A DNA stretch of 64,000 nt from Streptomyces sp. NBC_00190 (GCF_036203305.1 NZ_CP108131.1:3100001-3164000); one strand, 5' to 3'; numbered from the stretch's first letter, positions 27,469 through 36,285 are shown. A program made the numbers and translations. The notes: generated by a model not told the origin, from the sequence alone.

Positions 27469-28779
27469 ATGGCGGCGTCCCCCCACTCACCCAACTCCAC
27501 GTTCCGGCGGCTGCGCGGGCAGCACTCCCCGGCCGAGTTCGCGGCGCTGGTGCGCCGGGCCGCCAAGGAGATCGGAGAAACGGTTTCCTGCGACGCCCGC
27601 TACATCGGCCGCGTCGAATCCGGCGAGATCCGCTGCCCCAACTACGCGTACGAGCGGGTCTTCCTGCACATGTTCCCCGGCCGCGCCCTGGCCGACCTGG
27701 GCTTCTCACCGCGCGAGGCCGTACGCGGCCGCTCGGCGCAGCAGGGCCCCCGTACCACTTCCCACCTCACCAGTTCCAAGGAGAGCGACGTGCTGCGTCG
27801 CGCGTTCATGGCGGGCGGCTCCGCGACCGTGGCGGCCGCGACGATCAGCCTGACCCTGCTCGGCGACACCCGCCGACTGCCCTCCCGCGCCGGCGAGTCC
27901 GCGGCCGCGGCCGTCGAGGACGCCGTACGCCAGATCCGGCTGCTCGACGACCGGCACGGGGCGGACGCCCTGTACCGCAGGGCCGCCGAGCCGCTGCGCG
28001 CCGCCTACGCGCTGCTCGACGCGGGGGCGACGCGGCAGTCCACCGAGGACCGGCTGCACGCGGGCGCCGGCGAACTGGCCGTCTCGGTCGGCTGGCTGGC
28101 CCACGACTCCGGCCGGTTCGACGACGCCCGCTCGCACTACGCGGAGGCCCTCGCGACGGCCCGGGTCTCGGGGGACGCGGGCCTGGAGGCGCACGCGTTC
28201 AGCAACATGGCCTTCCTGGCCCGGGACTGCGGCCGCTCCCGCGAGGCGGTACGGGCGGCCCAGGCGGGCCGCCGCGCCGCCCGCTCCCTGGGTTCCCCGC
28301 GGCTGCTGTCGCTGCTCGCGCTGCGGGAGGCGGGAGGCTGGGCGGGCCTGGCCGACCGCAGGTCCTGCGAGGAGGCGCTGACCCGGGCCCACACGGAGTT
28401 CTCCCGGGGCGCGGCGGGCGCGGACCCCGAGTGGATGTCCTTCTTCGGCGAGGCCGAACTGGAATCGCTGGAGGCCAGGTGCTGGGCGACGCTCGGCGAG
28501 CACGCCCGCGCGGCCCGGCACGCCCGCCGGGCCGCCGACCTCCAGGATCCGCACTTCGCCCGGAACGTGGCCCTCTACACCGCCGAGCTGGCCGGTGACC
28601 TGGCCCACGCGGGTGCCCCCGACGAGGCGGCCTGGGCGGGCGGCCGGGTACTGGACCTGCTGGCCGAGGTGCAGTCCACCCGGGTCCGCTCGATGCTCGC
28701 GGAGACGGCCCGCGCCCTGGTGCCGCACCAGCGCTCACCTCGCGTGGGCGCCTTCCTCACCCGGCACGCGGCCGTCTGA
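27469..28779 (+). CDS. HTH/TPR-repeat regulatory protein
   Basis: 436 residues. N-terminal helix-turn-helix-like part (FRRLRGQHSPAEFAALVRRAAKEIG, then YIGRVESGEIRCPN, about 12-60), a central twin-arginine-like RRAFMAGGSATVAAATISL stretch (about 112-135), and a C-terminal array of helical hairpins (TPR-like; AEPLRAAYALLDAG, FDDARSHYAEALATARVSGD, CWATLGEHARAARHARRAAD). This organisation is common in Streptomyces regulatory proteins. ATG 27469 follows AGAGAGG; an upstream in-frame ATG at 27400 gives a less likely start. Target unknown. Confidence 0.75.
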   Translation: MAASPHSPNSTFRRLRGQHSPAEFAALVRRAAKEIGETVSCDARYIGRVESGEIRCPNYAYERVFLHMFPGRALADLGFSPREAVRGRSAQQGPRTTSHLTSSKESDVLRRAFMAGGSATVAAATISLTLLGDTRRLPSRAGESAAAAVEDAVRQIRLLDDRHGADALYRRAAEPLRAAYALLDAGATRQSTEDRLHAGAGELAVSVGWLAHDSGRFDDARSHYAEALATARVSGDAGLEAHAFSNMAFLARDCGRSREAVRAAQAGRRAARSLGSPRLLSLLALREAGGWAGLADRRSCEEALTRAHTEFSRGAAGADPEWMSFFGEAELESLEARCWATLGEHARAARHARRAADLQDPHFARNVALYTAELAGDLAHAGAPDEAAWAGGRVLDLLAEVQSTRVRSMLAETARALVPHQRSPRVGAFLTRHAAV

Positions 28780-28821
28780 CGGCGGCGCCGGCGACCGGGC
28801 GCCCGCCGCGCGGCCGACCGG

Positions 28822-29418
28822 CTACGCGTCCAGGTGCCCGGTGTCGTTCCAGCGCTCCAGCGCGGGGGCCCCGTAGGCCCAGCCGAGCACCGACAGCGAG
28901 GTCGGCTCCAGCCGGATCCGGGCGCCGAAGGAGGCCTCGAAGCCGAGCCAGCGCGCGGCCAGCGTGCGCAGGATGTGCCCGTGCGCGAAGACGAGGACGT
29001 CGCGCTCCGCCGAGCGGGCCCAGGCGACCACCTCGTCCGCGCGCGCCGCGACATCGGCGACGGACTCGCCGCCCGGGACCCCGTCCCGCCAGATCAGCCA
29101 GCCCGGGCGGACCGCCTGGATCTCGGCCGGAGTCATGCCCTCGTAGTCCCCGTAGTCCCATTCCATCAGCGCGTCCCACGGCTCCGCCCGGACCCCGAAG
29201 CCCGCCAGGTCACAGCTCTCGCTCGCACGGACCAGCGGGCTGGTGCGGACCTCCACCCCGGGCAGGCCCCGCCACGGGTCACGGGCCAGCCGCTCGCCGA
29301 GCAGCTTGGCGCCCCGCTTGCCCTCCTCCAGCATCGGTACGTCCGTGCGTCCCGTGTGCTTGCCGAGCTGGGACCACGCCGTCTGGCCGTGGCGGGCCAG
29401 CAGGATGCGGGGGGCCAT
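28822..29418 (-). CDS. Histidine phosphatase (phosphoglycerate mutase-like)
   Basis: 198 residues. Active-site RHG in [12 protein letters not shown] (about 5-16) accepts the phosphoryl group; the second arginine lies in [11 protein letters not shown], a catalytic Glu region in [10 protein letters not shown], and the second His in VFAHGHILR (about 160). Substrate not deducible; annotated variously as broad-specificity phosphatase. ATG 29418. It is convergent with the TPR gene and divergent from the helicase operon that follows. Confidence 0.85.
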   Translation of the reverse strand: MAPRILLARHGQTAWSQLGKHTGRTDVPMLEEGKRGAKLLGERLARDPWRGLPGVEVRTSPLVRASESCDLAGFGVRAEPWDALMEWDYGDYEGMTPAEIQAVRPGWLIWRDGVPGGESVADVAARADEVVAWARSAERDVLVFAHGHILRTLAARWLGFEASFGARIRLEPTSLSVLGWAYGAPALERWNDTGHLDA

Positions 29419-29570
29419 GTGAGTTCTCCCGGTGCGGTTCGGACGATTTCGCGCACTTTTACGCTCATTCCGTCGTCCGCACATCATCCAACACTTGAAC
29501 TGCGGGCTGCCCAGCCGCCCATTCCGCCATAAGTCCACGATTGTCAGTGGCGGATGGGACACTTCCGCCC

Positions 29571-30704
29571 GTGAGCTCCTACCCGCCCAGCAGCGCTCCG
29601 CAGACGACACTGCGGCAGCGGCTCGCCGGCCTGCGCGGCCCGGCCGTGCCGCCCCGCCCGCTCGACGCCCGGGCACTGGCGGCGCTCGCCGCCAACCCCG
29701 GCTGCGGCAGACGCGCCCTCCTCGACGGCGCCGGTGTGGACAAGACCGTCCTCGCCTCGGCGCTCGGCTCCCCCGCCCCCTTCGGGCAGTCGCAGTTCGC
29801 CATCGTCCGCGGGAACTCCTTCGAGGCCAAGATCAAGGGCGACGGCGGATCCGAGCTGCTGCGGCTGGTGTACGAGCACCTCGGCGCCGGGTCCGAGCCC
29901 CCCGGACGGGGCGCCCTCGTCCCCGACCTGACCGCCGCCGGCCCCGAGGGCCGTGCCGCGCGGACCGCGCTCGCCCTGCGCGAGGCCACCGCCGCCGGGC
30001 GGGACACCGGGGCCTGGACCCTGCTGGACCACCCGATGCTGGCCCTGGAGGTGGCCGGCTCCCCCGCCTACCTGGAGCCGGACGCCGTCGTCGTACACCC
30101 CGACGGCCGCTGGACCGTCGTGGAGATCAAGTCCTTCCCGATGATCGACGGATCCGCCGACGCCGCGAAGGTCGGCGCCGCCGCCCGCCAGGCCGCCGTC
30201 TACGTGCTGGCCCTGGAGAAGACCGCTGCGAAACTGGCCGGCGCCGAGGTCGGCCACACGGTGCTGCTGGTCTGCCCCAAGGACTTCTCCAACCTGCCCA
30301 CCGCCGCGCCCGTCGACATCCGCCGCGAGCACTCCGTGACCCGGCGCCAGCTGGACCGGCTGACCCGGGTCGAGGAGCTGGCCGCGGCGCTGCCCGACGG
30401 GCTCAGCTTCGACCCGGCGCGCACCGCCGAGGAGCTGGCCGAAGCCGTCTCAGCGGTGGACGCCGCCTACGCCCCCGAGTGCCTGGCCGCCTGCGAGCTG
30501 GCCTTCCACTGCCGGGAGCAGGCCCGCGCCGCCGACGAGGTGACCGCACTGGGCCGTTCCGTACGGGGCGAGCTGGGCGCGCTGACCACCGTCGGGGCGG
30601 CCCTCGCGGCAGCCGCCGGGCACGGCCCCGCCGACGATCCCACCGCCGAGGCGCTGCGCCGGGCGGCCCGGCTGCGCTCCGAGGCGCTGGAGGCGTCCGG
30701 ATGA
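29571..30704 (+). CDS. RecB/Cas4-like nuclease with four-cysteine cluster
   Basis: About 377 residues. The PD-(D/E)XK nuclease core is recognisable: D171 in LEPDAV and E185-I-K187 in VVEIKSF. Cysteines C45 (NPGCGRR) and C304, C308, C314 ([13 protein letters not shown]) give one N-terminal plus three C-terminal ligands, the arrangement of Fe-S-stabilised Cas4, AddB and Dna2 nucleases. First gene of an operon with overlapping stop/start codons leading to an SF1 helicase, which is the usual partner type. Start uncertain: TTG 29541 or GTG 29547 also in frame; GTG 29571 chosen. No signal peptide. Confidence 0.75.
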   Translation: MSSYPPSSAPQTTLRQRLAGLRGPAVPPRPLDARALAALAANPGCGRRALLDGAGVDKTVLASALGSPAPFGQSQFAIVRGNSFEAKIKGDGGSELLRLVYEHLGAGSEPPGRGALVPDLTAAGPEGRAARTALALREATAAGRDTGAWTLLDHPMLALEVAGSPAYLEPDAVVVHPDGRWTVVEIKSFPMIDGSADAAKVGAAARQAAVYVLALEKTAAKLAGAEVGHTVLLVCPKDFSNLPTAAPVDIRREHSVTRRQLDRLTRVEELAAALPDGLSFDPARTAEELAEAVSAVDAAYAPECLAACELAFHCREQARAADEVTALGRSVRGELGALTTVGAALAAAAGHGPADDPTAEALRRAARLRSEALEASG

Positions 30705-32266
30705 CCCTCCTCGGCACCCTCGCCCGGCTGGAGGCCGTCCGCACCGGCCGGGCCCAGCCGCTGGCGACGGTTCGGCACCGGCACCTCGGCGAGCGCCCGC
30801 TGGTCCTCGTACCGCTGACGACCGCCGGTGAGACCGGGGCCCCGCTCGGCGCGCTGGTCGGCACGGACCCCGGGGAGCCGCGGCTGCTGGTGGTGCCCCA
30901 GCCGCGCGACCGGAACCTGCGCTGGGCCTTCCTGGCCGACCTCGCCGACGAGGTGCTGCCGTACGTCGACTCGTACGGCGACGAGGTCGAGCTCGTGGAG
31001 CGCAACGAGACCGACCCGGAGACGGGCCGCAGGACCAAGGTCGAGGCGGAGCTCTGCCTGGACGCGCCGCAGCTGGTCGTGCCGAGCCGGGCGGGCATCG
31101 AGTACGTACGCCTGCTGGGGCGGTCGATGCGGTTCCGGCGGACGGCCGAGGAGGACCCGGAGAACCCGTATCCGGCGCCCGCGCGGGTGCCGCTGCTGGG
31201 GCGCTGGTTCACGCACTTCGGCGAGCGCTCCCGCGTCCCCGGATCCTCGATGCTGCTGTCGGCGACGGAACTGCTGGGCCGGCACTGGGCCAGCGGCCAG
31301 AGCAACCTGGAGGACCAGCACCTGGGCGCGCTGCTGTCCTGGATAGCTCCCCCGGAGGGCGAATCCGGCGCCGGGGCGGCGCTGCGGGCCGAGCTGTCCC
31401 GGGACCGGGACGGCCAGTTGCTGGTCCCGCCCGCCGGACCGGCCACCGACCCGGCCTTCGACAACCGGCTCCTCGCCCCCGCGATGGCCCGCTACGACGC
31501 GGCGCGCACCGCGGACGACCCGGAGGCGGTGGAGCGCGCGGAGCGGGCGCTCCGGGGGCTCGTCGTGGACCAGATGCGACCCACCTGGGACGCGGTGTGG
31601 CAGTCGTTGGAGCTGCTGCGCGCGCTGCCCGCCGGAGCCCGGGCCGAGGAGCGCTGGACGCGCGACCGCTGGTCGTACACCGGCCACCGGGACCGGGTCC
31701 GGGCGGGCGAGCCCCCGCAGCCGCGCCGCGACGACGCGGTGACGGCGGCGCAGAAGCTGGCCACCCGGGAGACCGAGCAGGTGCGGCTCGACGCGCAGGA
31801 GGCGCTGGACGACCCCCTGGTGATGGCGGGCCGGCGGCTGACGGGCGAGGCCTTCGCCGGCGAGGTCACCGAGGTGGTGATGGAGTGGACGGAGTCGAAG
31901 CGGCCGAGCCCGCGCCCGCTGGTGACGGTGGTCACGGAGGACCGGCCGCAGCTCGCGGAGGGCGGCGGCGGGAAGGTGTTCCGCTCGCTGGACGGCCGCC
32001 CGCAGTCGGCCGCCTTCGTACGCTACGAGGAGGACGGGCAGGTCGTGCTGCGGCTGCTGGACAAGATGGGCCGCGGCAAGGAGCCGGAGCCGGGCTCGGT
32101 GCCGGAGAAGGGCGACCGGGTGTGCTGGACGCTCTTCGAGCACGACGCGCGCGGCGGCCCGAAGCTCCCGGACCCGGAGCAGACACCGTGGACGCACGGC
32201 GGCCCGCCCGGACACCTGACCGCCCCCGCACTGCCCGACCCCGTGACCGCCGAGGACGTGCTGTGA
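30701..32266 (+). CDS. Unknown protein between nuclease and helicase (521 residues)
   Basis: No domain recognised. It is cytoplasmic, acidic and helical. The N-terminal third has a beta-rich look (PLATVRHRHLGERPLVLVPL, LLVVPQPRDRNLRWAFL), the middle is helical with many Arg/Glu (DDPEAVERAERALRGLVV, WDAVWQSLELLRALPAG), and the C-terminus contains a possible small barrel (AAFVRYEEDGQVVLRLLDKMG, GDRVCWTLFEHDA). Start ATG overlaps the nuclease stop (ATGA at 30701-30704) and its stop overlaps the helicase GTG, which argues that the three make one complex. Confidence 0.75.
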   Translation: MTLLGTLARLEAVRTGRAQPLATVRHRHLGERPLVLVPLTTAGETGAPLGALVGTDPGEPRLLVVPQPRDRNLRWAFLADLADEVLPYVDSYGDEVELVERNETDPETGRRTKVEAELCLDAPQLVVPSRAGIEYVRLLGRSMRFRRTAEEDPENPYPAPARVPLLGRWFTHFGERSRVPGSSMLLSATELLGRHWASGQSNLEDQHLGALLSWIAPPEGESGAGAALRAELSRDRDGQLLVPPAGPATDPAFDNRLLAPAMARYDAARTADDPEAVERAERALRGLVVDQMRPTWDAVWQSLELLRALPAGARAEERWTRDRWSYTGHRDRVRAGEPPQPRRDDAVTAAQKLATRETEQVRLDAQEALDDPLVMAGRRLTGEAFAGEVTEVVMEWTESKRPSPRPLVTVVTEDRPQLAEGGGGKVFRSLDGRPQSAAFVRYEEDGQVVLRLLDKMGRGKEPEPGSVPEKGDRVCWTLFEHDARGGPKLPDPEQTPWTHGGPPGHLTAPALPDPVTAEDVL

Positions 32267-33594
32267 ACTCCTTCGACCCGGGGGCCGCGGCCGCCCAGGC
32301 GACCGCCGCCATCCTGCACGACACCCTGCACGGGGCCGAGCGGGGCGTGGTCGTCGACTCCCCGCCCGGCGCCGGCAAGTCCACGCTCGTCGTCCGGGCC
32401 GCCCGGGAACTGGCCGCGGCCGGGCGTCGGCTGATGGTGGTCGCGCAGACCAACGCGCAGGTGGACGACCTGGTGCTGCGGCTCGCCGACAAGGACCCGG
32501 AGCTGAAGGTGGGCCGGCTGCACAGCAGCGACGGGGACGCCTACGACCCGGCGCTGCGCGAGCTGCCCTCGGTGACGCTCTCCGCCAAGCCGGGTGACCT
32601 GGCGGAGCTGCCGATCACCATCTCCACGGCGGCTAAGTGGGCGTTCGTCAAGGACGCCGAGCCCTGGGAGCACGCCATCGTCGACGAGGCGTACCAGATG
32701 CGCTCCGACGCGCTGCTGGCCGTGGCCGGGCTGTTCGAGCGGGCGCTGTTCGTGGGCGACCCGGGGCAGCTGGACCCCTTCAGCGTGGTGGGCGCGGAGC
32801 AGTGGGCGGGGCTGTCCTACGACCCGTCCGCCTCGGCGGTGACCACCCTGCTCGCCCACAACCCGCAGCTCCCGCAGCACCGGCTGCCGGTTTCGTGGCG
32901 GCTCCCGGCGACGGCCGCGCCGCTGGTCTCGCGGGCGTTCTACCCGTACACGCAGTTCCGCAGCGGTACGGGCCCCGGTGAGCGGCGGCTCTCGTACGGG
33001 GTCCCCTCGGACGGGTCGGGCCCGGACCGGGTCCTGGACGAGGCCGCCGAGGCGGGCTGGGGCCTGCTGGAACTGCCCGCGCGGCACACGCCGCGCACCG
33101 ACCCGGAGGCGGTCCGCGCCGTGGCCCAAGTGGTCCGCCGGGCCCTGGACCGCGGAGCGGTGACCTCCGACGAGCAGTCGCCGGAGCCGGCCCCGCTGAC
33201 CGCGGACCGGATCGCGGTGGGCACCGCCCACCGGGACCAGGCGGCGGCCGTCCGCGCGGCGCTGGCCTCGCTGGGCGTGACCGGGGTGACCGTGGACACC
33301 GCGAACCGCCTCCAGGGCCGCGAGTACGACCTGACCGTGGTGCTCCACCCCCTGTCGGGCCGCCCGGACGCGACGGCCTTCCACCTGGAGACGGGCCGCC
33401 TGTGCGTGCTGGCCTCCCGCCACCGGCACGCCTGTGTGGTGGTGGCCCGGGCGGGCATAGCGGAACTCCTGGACGACCACCCCTCGACGGAGCCGGTCCA
33501 GCTGGGCGTGACGGTCAAATTCCCGGACGGCTGGGAGGCCATGATGGCCACGTGGGATTTCTGGTCGAACCACCGCGTCCGGTGGCGGCCGTGA
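32263..33594 (+). CDS. SF1B (Dna2/Upf1-like) DNA/RNA helicase
   Basis: 443 residues. Walker A SPPGAGKST (residues 33-41), motif Ia VAQTNAQVDDLV, motif II IVDEAYQM (DEAY), motif III FVGDPGQLDP, motif IV-like SWRLP, motif V TANRLQGREYDLTVVL and motif VI LASRHRHACVVV. Compact size, without the large 1B insertion of Upf1. Starts with GTG 32263 overlapping the upstream stop (GTGA). Together with the Cas4-like nuclease it resembles a Dna2 protein split over separate chains. Its C-terminal end (PDGWEAMMATWDFWSNHRVRW) is echoed in the next small gene. Confidence 0.9.
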   Translation: MNSFDPGAAAAQATAAILHDTLHGAERGVVVDSPPGAGKSTLVVRAARELAAAGRRLMVVAQTNAQVDDLVLRLADKDPELKVGRLHSSDGDAYDPALRELPSVTLSAKPGDLAELPITISTAAKWAFVKDAEPWEHAIVDEAYQMRSDALLAVAGLFERALFVGDPGQLDPFSVVGAEQWAGLSYDPSASAVTTLLAHNPQLPQHRLPVSWRLPATAAPLVSRAFYPYTQFRSGTGPGERRLSYGVPSDGSGPDRVLDEAAEAGWGLLELPARHTPRTDPEAVRAVAQVVRRALDRGAVTSDEQSPEPAPLTADRIAVGTAHRDQAAAVRAALASLGVTGVTVDTANRLQGREYDLTVVLHPLSGRPDATAFHLETGRLCVLASRHRHACVVVARAGIAELLDDHPSTEPVQLGVTVKFPDGWEAMMATWDFWSNHRVRWRP

Positions 33595-33764
33595 GCCGAG
33601 GCGCCCCGCCACGCCCGACGCCGACCCGGGTGCGGCGCCCCGACCGCCGGACGGAGTCCGGCACGCCGCCGGAGGCGGCCAATGGATACAGCCCGGATGG
33701 ATGGGAAGCGAACCATTCCGTCCTGGCGCACCTCGCGGAGCACCGGGTGCGCTGGAAGCCGTAG
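33591..33764 (+). CDS. 57-residue protein echoing the helicase C-terminus
   Basis: GTG at 33591 overlaps the helicase TGA (33592-33594), TAG at 33762-33764. The first 30 residues are basic and disordered (TPTRVRRPDRRTESG); the last 26 contain SPDGWEANHSVLAHLAEHRVRWKP, which lines up with PDGWEAMMATWDFWSNHRVRWRP at the end of the helicase. The two DNA stretches are well diverged, so this is not a recent copy. I infer a small accessory subunit bearing the same docking motif; a chance frame is possible but unlikely given the overlap and match. Confidence 0.6.
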   Translation: MSRGAPPRPTPTRVRRPDRRTESGTPPEAANGYSPDGWEANHSVLAHLAEHRVRWKP

Positions 33765-33768
33765 GGAA

Positions 33769-34242
33769 TCAGGACTTCCGCTCGATGCCCATACGGGTGC
33801 GCAGGGCCTCGCCCACCTCGGCGAAGGTGCGCAGTTGCTCCGGGGTCAGGATGTCGATCAGGTGGCGGCGTACGGACTCCACGTGGAGGGGGGCCGCCGA
33901 GGTGATCGCGCTCACGCCGGTCCCGGTCAGGACCACCTCCGCGCCACGGGCGTCGGCCGGTACCTCCTCGCGGCGGACCAGGCCCCGTTGCTCCATTCGG
34001 GTGAGCTGGTGGGACAGCCGGCTGCGCGACCACTGCATCAGGACGGCCAGGGCGCTGATCCGCATGCGGTGGCCCGCCGTGGAGCCGAGCACCGACAGGA
34101 CGTCGTAGTCGGCTTCGGAGAGGCCGCTGTCCTGGTTGAGGTCGCGCGCGATACCGGCATTGACCAGGGGAAACATCCGCCGCCAGGCGTACCAGGCATC
34201 CATCTCGGGCTCGGTGAGCCAGCGGGGCTCGGGTGCGGTCAT
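33769..34242 (-). CDS. MarR-family transcriptional regulator
   Basis: 157 residues. Winged-helix core: SEADYDVLSVLGSTAGHRMRISALAVLMQWSRSRLSHQLTRMEQRGLV (about 42-90) with wing around RREEVPADARG. Divergent from an FMN reductase gene (start 34354), and three near-identical TGACACRTCA sites fill the gap, so it most likely represses itself and that gene. Cognate ligand unknown; adjacent reductase suggests electrophile or oxidant sensing. Start ATG 34242. Confidence 0.9.
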   Translation of the reverse strand: MTAPEPRWLTEPEMDAWYAWRRMFPLVNAGIARDLNQDSGLSEADYDVLSVLGSTAGHRMRISALAVLMQWSRSRLSHQLTRMEQRGLVRREEVPADARGAEVVLTGTGVSAITSAAPLHVESVRRHLIDILTPEQLRTFAEVGEALRTRMGIERKS

Positions 34243-34264
34243 GGGGGCACTCTAATCAGATTGA

Positions 34265-34325
34265 TGACACATCACCTATCTGGTTGACACGTCACACACC
34301 TCCGGGTTTTATAGGTGACACGTCA
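34265..34325. promoter_or_regulatory. Triple operator, MarR / FMN reductase promoter
   Basis: Three copies of TGACACRTCA: 34265-34274 (TGACACATCA), 34285-34294 and 34316-34325 (TGACACGTCA). Each is a near-palindrome TGAC/GTCA. Start-to-start spacing is 20 and 31 bp, about two and three helical turns, so a regulator could bind all three on one face. The third lies 28 nt upstream of the reductase start. Confidence 0.75.
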
Positions 34326-34353
34326 ACAACCACCGAACGGGGAACCCACTCCT

Positions 34354-34923
34354 ATGACCCGCCTGCACGTCATCTCCGCCGCCACCCGCCCCACGTCCGC
34401 CGGCCGCCCGCTGTCCCGGTGGGTCACCGAGCAGGTCCGTGCGCGGGGCGGCTTCGAGGTCACTCCCGTCGACCTCGCGGAGATCGCACTGCCCTTCCTG
34501 GACGAGCCGGAGTACGCCTCCACCGGGGTCTACACCCACCAGCACACCCGTGACTGGAGCGCCGTGGTCGACTCCGCGGACGCCTTCCTCTTCGTCCTGC
34601 CGATGTACAACGGCGGCTACACCGCCCCCTTCAAGAACGCCATCGACTTCCTCTACAGCGAGTGGCGCGACAAGCCGGTCGGCCTCGTCAGCTACAGCGC
34701 GGGCCCCACCGGCGGCGCCCCGGCCGCCGAGATGCTGCTGCCCGTGCTCACCCGCCTCGGCATGCGGCCCGCCGAGCGGTCCGTCGCGATCCCGGGCATC
34801 TCCAAGCTGGTCGGGCCGGAGGGGTTCACCGCTCCGGAGGGGCTCGCGGGCGAGCTGGCCGGCGTACTCGACGACGTGGCGGAGCTGGCCGCGCGCCGCG
34901 CCGCGGAGACCGTCACGGCGTGA
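34354..34923 (+). CDS. NAD(P)H-dependent FMN reductase
   Basis: 189 residues, flavodoxin-like fold. N-terminal MTRLHVISAATRPTSAGRPLSRW binds FMN phosphate (loop TRPTSAG), and VLPMYNGGYTAPFKNAIDFL (about 84-103) is the family signature for the isoalloxazine side. Likely reduces FMN or quinones. ATG 34354 after the third operator; controlled with the divergent MarR regulator. Confidence 0.88.
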   Translation: MTRLHVISAATRPTSAGRPLSRWVTEQVRARGGFEVTPVDLAEIALPFLDEPEYASTGVYTHQHTRDWSAVVDSADAFLFVLPMYNGGYTAPFKNAIDFLYSEWRDKPVGLVSYSAGPTGGAPAAEMLLPVLTRLGMRPAERSVAIPGISKLVGPEGFTAPEGLAGELAGVLDDVAELAARRAAETVTA

Positions 34924-35096
34924 CGTACCGCGCCGCGGTCGGCCATCTGCTCGACTCCCCCGCCACGGGGCCCGCACGGCTCCTCCCGCACCTCACGGGC
35001 CGTACGGACGTTCCATCCGGGCGCTGTGCGCTCTTGCGCGGCGTTGGACAATGGACGGTGGCCCGGAAGGATTTCGCACGCAGCAGGAGGACGCGC

Positions 35097-35438
35097 ATGG
35101 CAGAGCCCGAGCGGACCGAGCGGAGGCTGCGGCCCGCACCGCTGCTCTTCGAGCCCTCGGAGGCCGCCACGGACCCGGAGCACTTCTTCGACCTGGAGAG
35201 GATCGAGGATCCTCGCGAGCTGCTGGCCCGCGCCACCGAGCTGACGCTGGCCTTCCGGGCCGCGCAGGAGCGTGCGGTGGAGTTCCAGGCACTGGCGGCG
35301 GCGCAGCTGGCGGACCCGCGGCGGTTCGACCGGCTCTCGCCGGCGGCGATCGCGGAACGGGCGGAGTGGACCGAGGACTACGCCCTCAAGATGATCGAGT
35401 TCGGCGAATCCCTGCAACACGGCCTGGACGTGCCCTGA
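35097..35438 (+). CDS. Conserved hypothetical protein, 113 residues
   Basis: Charged, helical cytoplasmic protein: RRLRPAPLLFEPSEAATDPEHFF, then two long helices (ELLARATELTLAFRAAQERAVEFQALAAAQLADP and SPAAIAERAEWTEDYALKMIEFGESL). Not recognised. Start ATG 35097 with strong RBS CAGGAGG; the open frame upstream has no sign of coding conservation. A G+C-rich hairpin follows. Confidence 0.65.
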   Translation: MAEPERTERRLRPAPLLFEPSEAATDPEHFFDLERIEDPRELLARATELTLAFRAAQERAVEFQALAAAQLADPRRFDRLSPAAIAERAEWTEDYALKMIEFGESLQHGLDVP

Positions 35439-35448
35439 CGGATCCGGT

Positions 35449-35478
35449 CCCCGCACCGCCGGGCGCGGCGGTGCGGGG
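35449..35478 (+). terminator. Hairpin after the 113-residue gene
   Basis: Perfect 12-bp stem CCCCGCACCGCC/GGCGGTGCGGGG (35449-35460 and 35467-35478), 6-nt loop, no T-run. Confidence 0.65.
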
Positions 35479-35588
35479 ATGCGGCGGCGCGGCATATGCG
35501 GGGCGCAACATACCCCAGCAACAGCCACCCTGTCCCGGTTTCCGGTAACTCCTGGAAACCGGGATGTCACGCCGGGTAGATCTGGCAT

Positions 35589-36152
35589 ATGACGACCCTG
35601 ACGACGGCTCCCGGCTGCCCGGCCCTCGACGCACGCACCGCCCCCGCCACCCACGTCACCCCGCAGGGCGCCGCGTGGCTCGTCTCCGCGTGCGCCGATC
35701 CGCGGCGCACCCTCGCCGCCTGGGAGGCCCGGCCCACCGCGAACGCGGTGCTGCCCTGCGGGAGCGCCTTCGACGTCGTCAACGTCCCGGCCGTCCTCGG
35801 GCGCCGCGTGCTGGACCTGCTCTGGGCCGAGGGTCCGGGCTGCGGCCCGGTCGCCGTGCACCGGGGCCGGATGCTGCTCTTCGCCGCCGCGGGCACCGCC
35901 CACCGGCTGCCCGCCCTGCTGGCGTGGGAGGAGTGGGGAGGCTCCCGTACCGTCCCGGCACCCCTGTGCCACGGGCACGGGGACGCCGTCACCGTGCCTC
36001 CGCTGGCCGACGCCCCCGGCCCCTCGCGCTGGCTCGTCGCCCCCGACGCGCGCCTGCCGTGGCTCCCCGGGCCCGAGGCCCTCCTCTGGGCGTTCGTCCG
36101 CGCCGCCCGAGCTGCGGATATCGATTTTTCGTTCCGCGGATCCGGATGCTAA
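35589..36152 (+). CDS. Bifunctional DNA primase/polymerase N-terminal-like protein
   Basis: 187 residues resembling only the N-terminal part of prim-pol proteins: AAWLVSACADPRRTLAAWEARPTANAVLPCGSAFDVVNVPAVLG (about 28-75) matches the opening strand pattern, and PSRWLVAPDARLPWLPGPEALLWAF the later part. The typical metal-binding acid pair of an active polymerase is not obvious, so this may be a regulatory or degenerate member. ATG 35589. It lies just upstream of a tRNA-Lys gene. Confidence 0.6.
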   Translation: MTTLTTAPGCPALDARTAPATHVTPQGAAWLVSACADPRRTLAAWEARPTANAVLPCGSAFDVVNVPAVLGRRVLDLLWAEGPGCGPVAVHRGRMLLFAAAGTAHRLPALLAWEEWGGSRTVPAPLCHGHGDAVTVPPLADAPGPSRWLVAPDARLPWLPGPEALLWAFVRAARAADIDFSFRGSGC

Positions 36153-36170
36153 TGTCTACGACGTCAGCAA

Positions 36171-36244
36171 GCGCCGCTAGCTCAGTTGGTTAGAGCAGCT
36201 GACTCTTAATCAGCGGGTCCGGGGTTCGAGTCCCTGGCGGCGCA
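36171..36244 (+). tRNA. tRNA-Lys (CTT), copy 1
   Basis: Acceptor GCGCCGC/GCGGCGC with A73, D-arm GCTCAGTTGGTTAGAGC, anticodon CTT in loop CTCTTAA, T-arm GGGGTTCGAGTCCCT. CCA not encoded. Sequence is identical to the copies at 49716-49789 and 55871-55944, and the 5' flank GTCAGCAA is shared with the latter. Confidence 0.97.
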
Positions 36245-36253
36245 CAGACGGAG

Positions 36254-36285
36254 GAAGGCCCCCACTCAGCAGAGTGGGGGCCTTC
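36254..36285. terminator. Terminator after tRNA-Lys copy 1
   Basis: Perfect 14-bp stem (36254-36267/36272-36285), AGCA loop, 9 nt after the tRNA; also faces the convergent metalloprotease gene (stop at 36316). Confidence 0.85.

Noticed and set aside
32023..33612. 529-residue frame opposite the helicase
   Set aside because: Shadow of the helicase, no recognisable motifs, composition atypical.
35589..36244. Prim-pol-like gene beside tRNA-Lys as an integrated element remnant
   Set aside because: No integrase, excisionase or attachment repeat seen, and the gene has ordinary local codon use.
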